A stretch of DNA of 64,000 nt, taken from Limoniibacter endophyticus. Lineage in GTDB: Bacteria; Pseudomonadota; Alphaproteobacteria; Rhizobiales; Rhizobiaceae. The position numbers were made by a program, and so were the translations under genes. The notes beneath the pieces were generated by a model. The model ran no database searches, was not told the origin of the DNA, and saw only the letters and a list, made by a program, of their open reading frames with translations. The stretch covers positions 186,001 through 250,000 of the forward strand of contig NZ_BMZO01000003.1 of the NCBI RefSeq assembly GCF_014652835.1. Reading direction: 5' to 3'. Shown here piece after piece: positions 63,867 through 64,000 of this stretch (its first letter is position 1; each line of letters begins with the position of its first letter).

Positions 63867-64000
63867 TCTGGCTGATCCTTCCATGTTGAATCAGGGTTTC
63901 GGTGTCGAGGCTGTAAAGCGCGTCGAGCAAAGCAGCACGAAACGTGCCGGGCCCTCGTGCCTGCGGACGGGCGATCTCTGCGGCCACTCCCATGACGAGC
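63859..64000 (-). CDS. thiM: Hydroxyethylthiazole kinase, C-terminal part (cut by window edge)
   Basis: The minus-strand frame ends at TAA 63861-63859 and covers the last 46 residues, with the conserved ThiM C-terminal block RGPGTFRAALLDALY. The enzyme phosphorylates the thiazole HET for thiamine salvage. The start lies beyond the right edge. It overlaps thiE, making a tight thiM-thiE-thiD operon. Confidence 0.87.
   Translation of the reverse strand, partial: LVMGVAAEIARPQARGPGTFRAALLDALYSLDTETLIQHGRISQNG

Noticed and set aside
1-64000. CRISPR arrays, insertion sequences and prophage genes
   Set aside because: No regularly spaced repeats, transposase motifs or phage structural genes were seen in any part of the window.

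Overview
The window is a chromosomal stretch of an alphaproteobacterium of the order Rhizobiales, most likely a Brucellaceae member (Brucella/Ochrobactrum group). I infer this from gene orders typical of that group: ffs-dnaX-ybaB-recR, def-fmt-GNAT-truA, dapE/dapD, rpmH-rnpA-yidC-engB-argB and a Yej-type peptide importer with two tandem binding proteins. Protein sequences and moderately high GC fit. No plasmid, phage, IS element or CRISPR array was seen.

Layout. 0-2 kb: end of an unidentified gene, then a biotin ECF transporter (bioY-bioM-bioN). 2-12 kb (minus strand): hydroxyacid dehydrogenase, PAP2-family membrane protein and the five-gene Yej-type oligopeptide/microcin C importer. 12-16 kb: membrane cytochrome c, kdsB, prephenate dehydratase, NudC and a HIT protein. 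16-20.6 kb: SRP RNA, dnaX, ybaB, recR and a lytic transglycosylase. 20.6-25.5 kb: two LLM-class flavin oxidoreductases around an AI-2E exporter, then rmuC. 25.7-33 kb: def, fmt, acetyltransferase, truA, membrane protein, dapE, two DUF805 proteins around a probable 6S RNA, and dapD. 33-42.1 kb: LOG protein, HAD nucleotidase, DMT exporter, the rpmH-rnpA-yidC-engB-argB operon, an orphan sensor kinase and tRNA-Arg(ACG).

42.2-57.7 kb is the accessory part: a catabolic/uptake region with two NitT/TauT-type ABC importers, two SDR dehydrogenases, a GMC oxidoreductase, two paralogous carboxymuconolactone-decarboxylase-like proteins that lack the usual cysteine, a GlcG/UPF0303-like protein, an isochorismatase-like hydrolase, an acetoacetate-decarboxylase-like protein, an acyl-CoA synthetase, an amidohydrolase-2 protein without its N-terminal HxH motif, and a GntR/UTRA regulator. 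Three intergenic sites share a TGTTATA-centred sequence, one of them an 18-bp near-perfect palindrome, which suggests one regulon. The substrate cannot be named from sequence.

57.9-64 kb: a methionine importer (metN-metI-metQ), a probable outer-membrane beta-barrel protein, a non-coding RNA of three consecutive hairpins whose loops each carry a CCTCCTCCC-like (anti-Shine-Dalgarno) motif, a YbaK-type deacylase and the thiamine salvage operon thiM-thiE-thiD, with thiM cut by the window edge.
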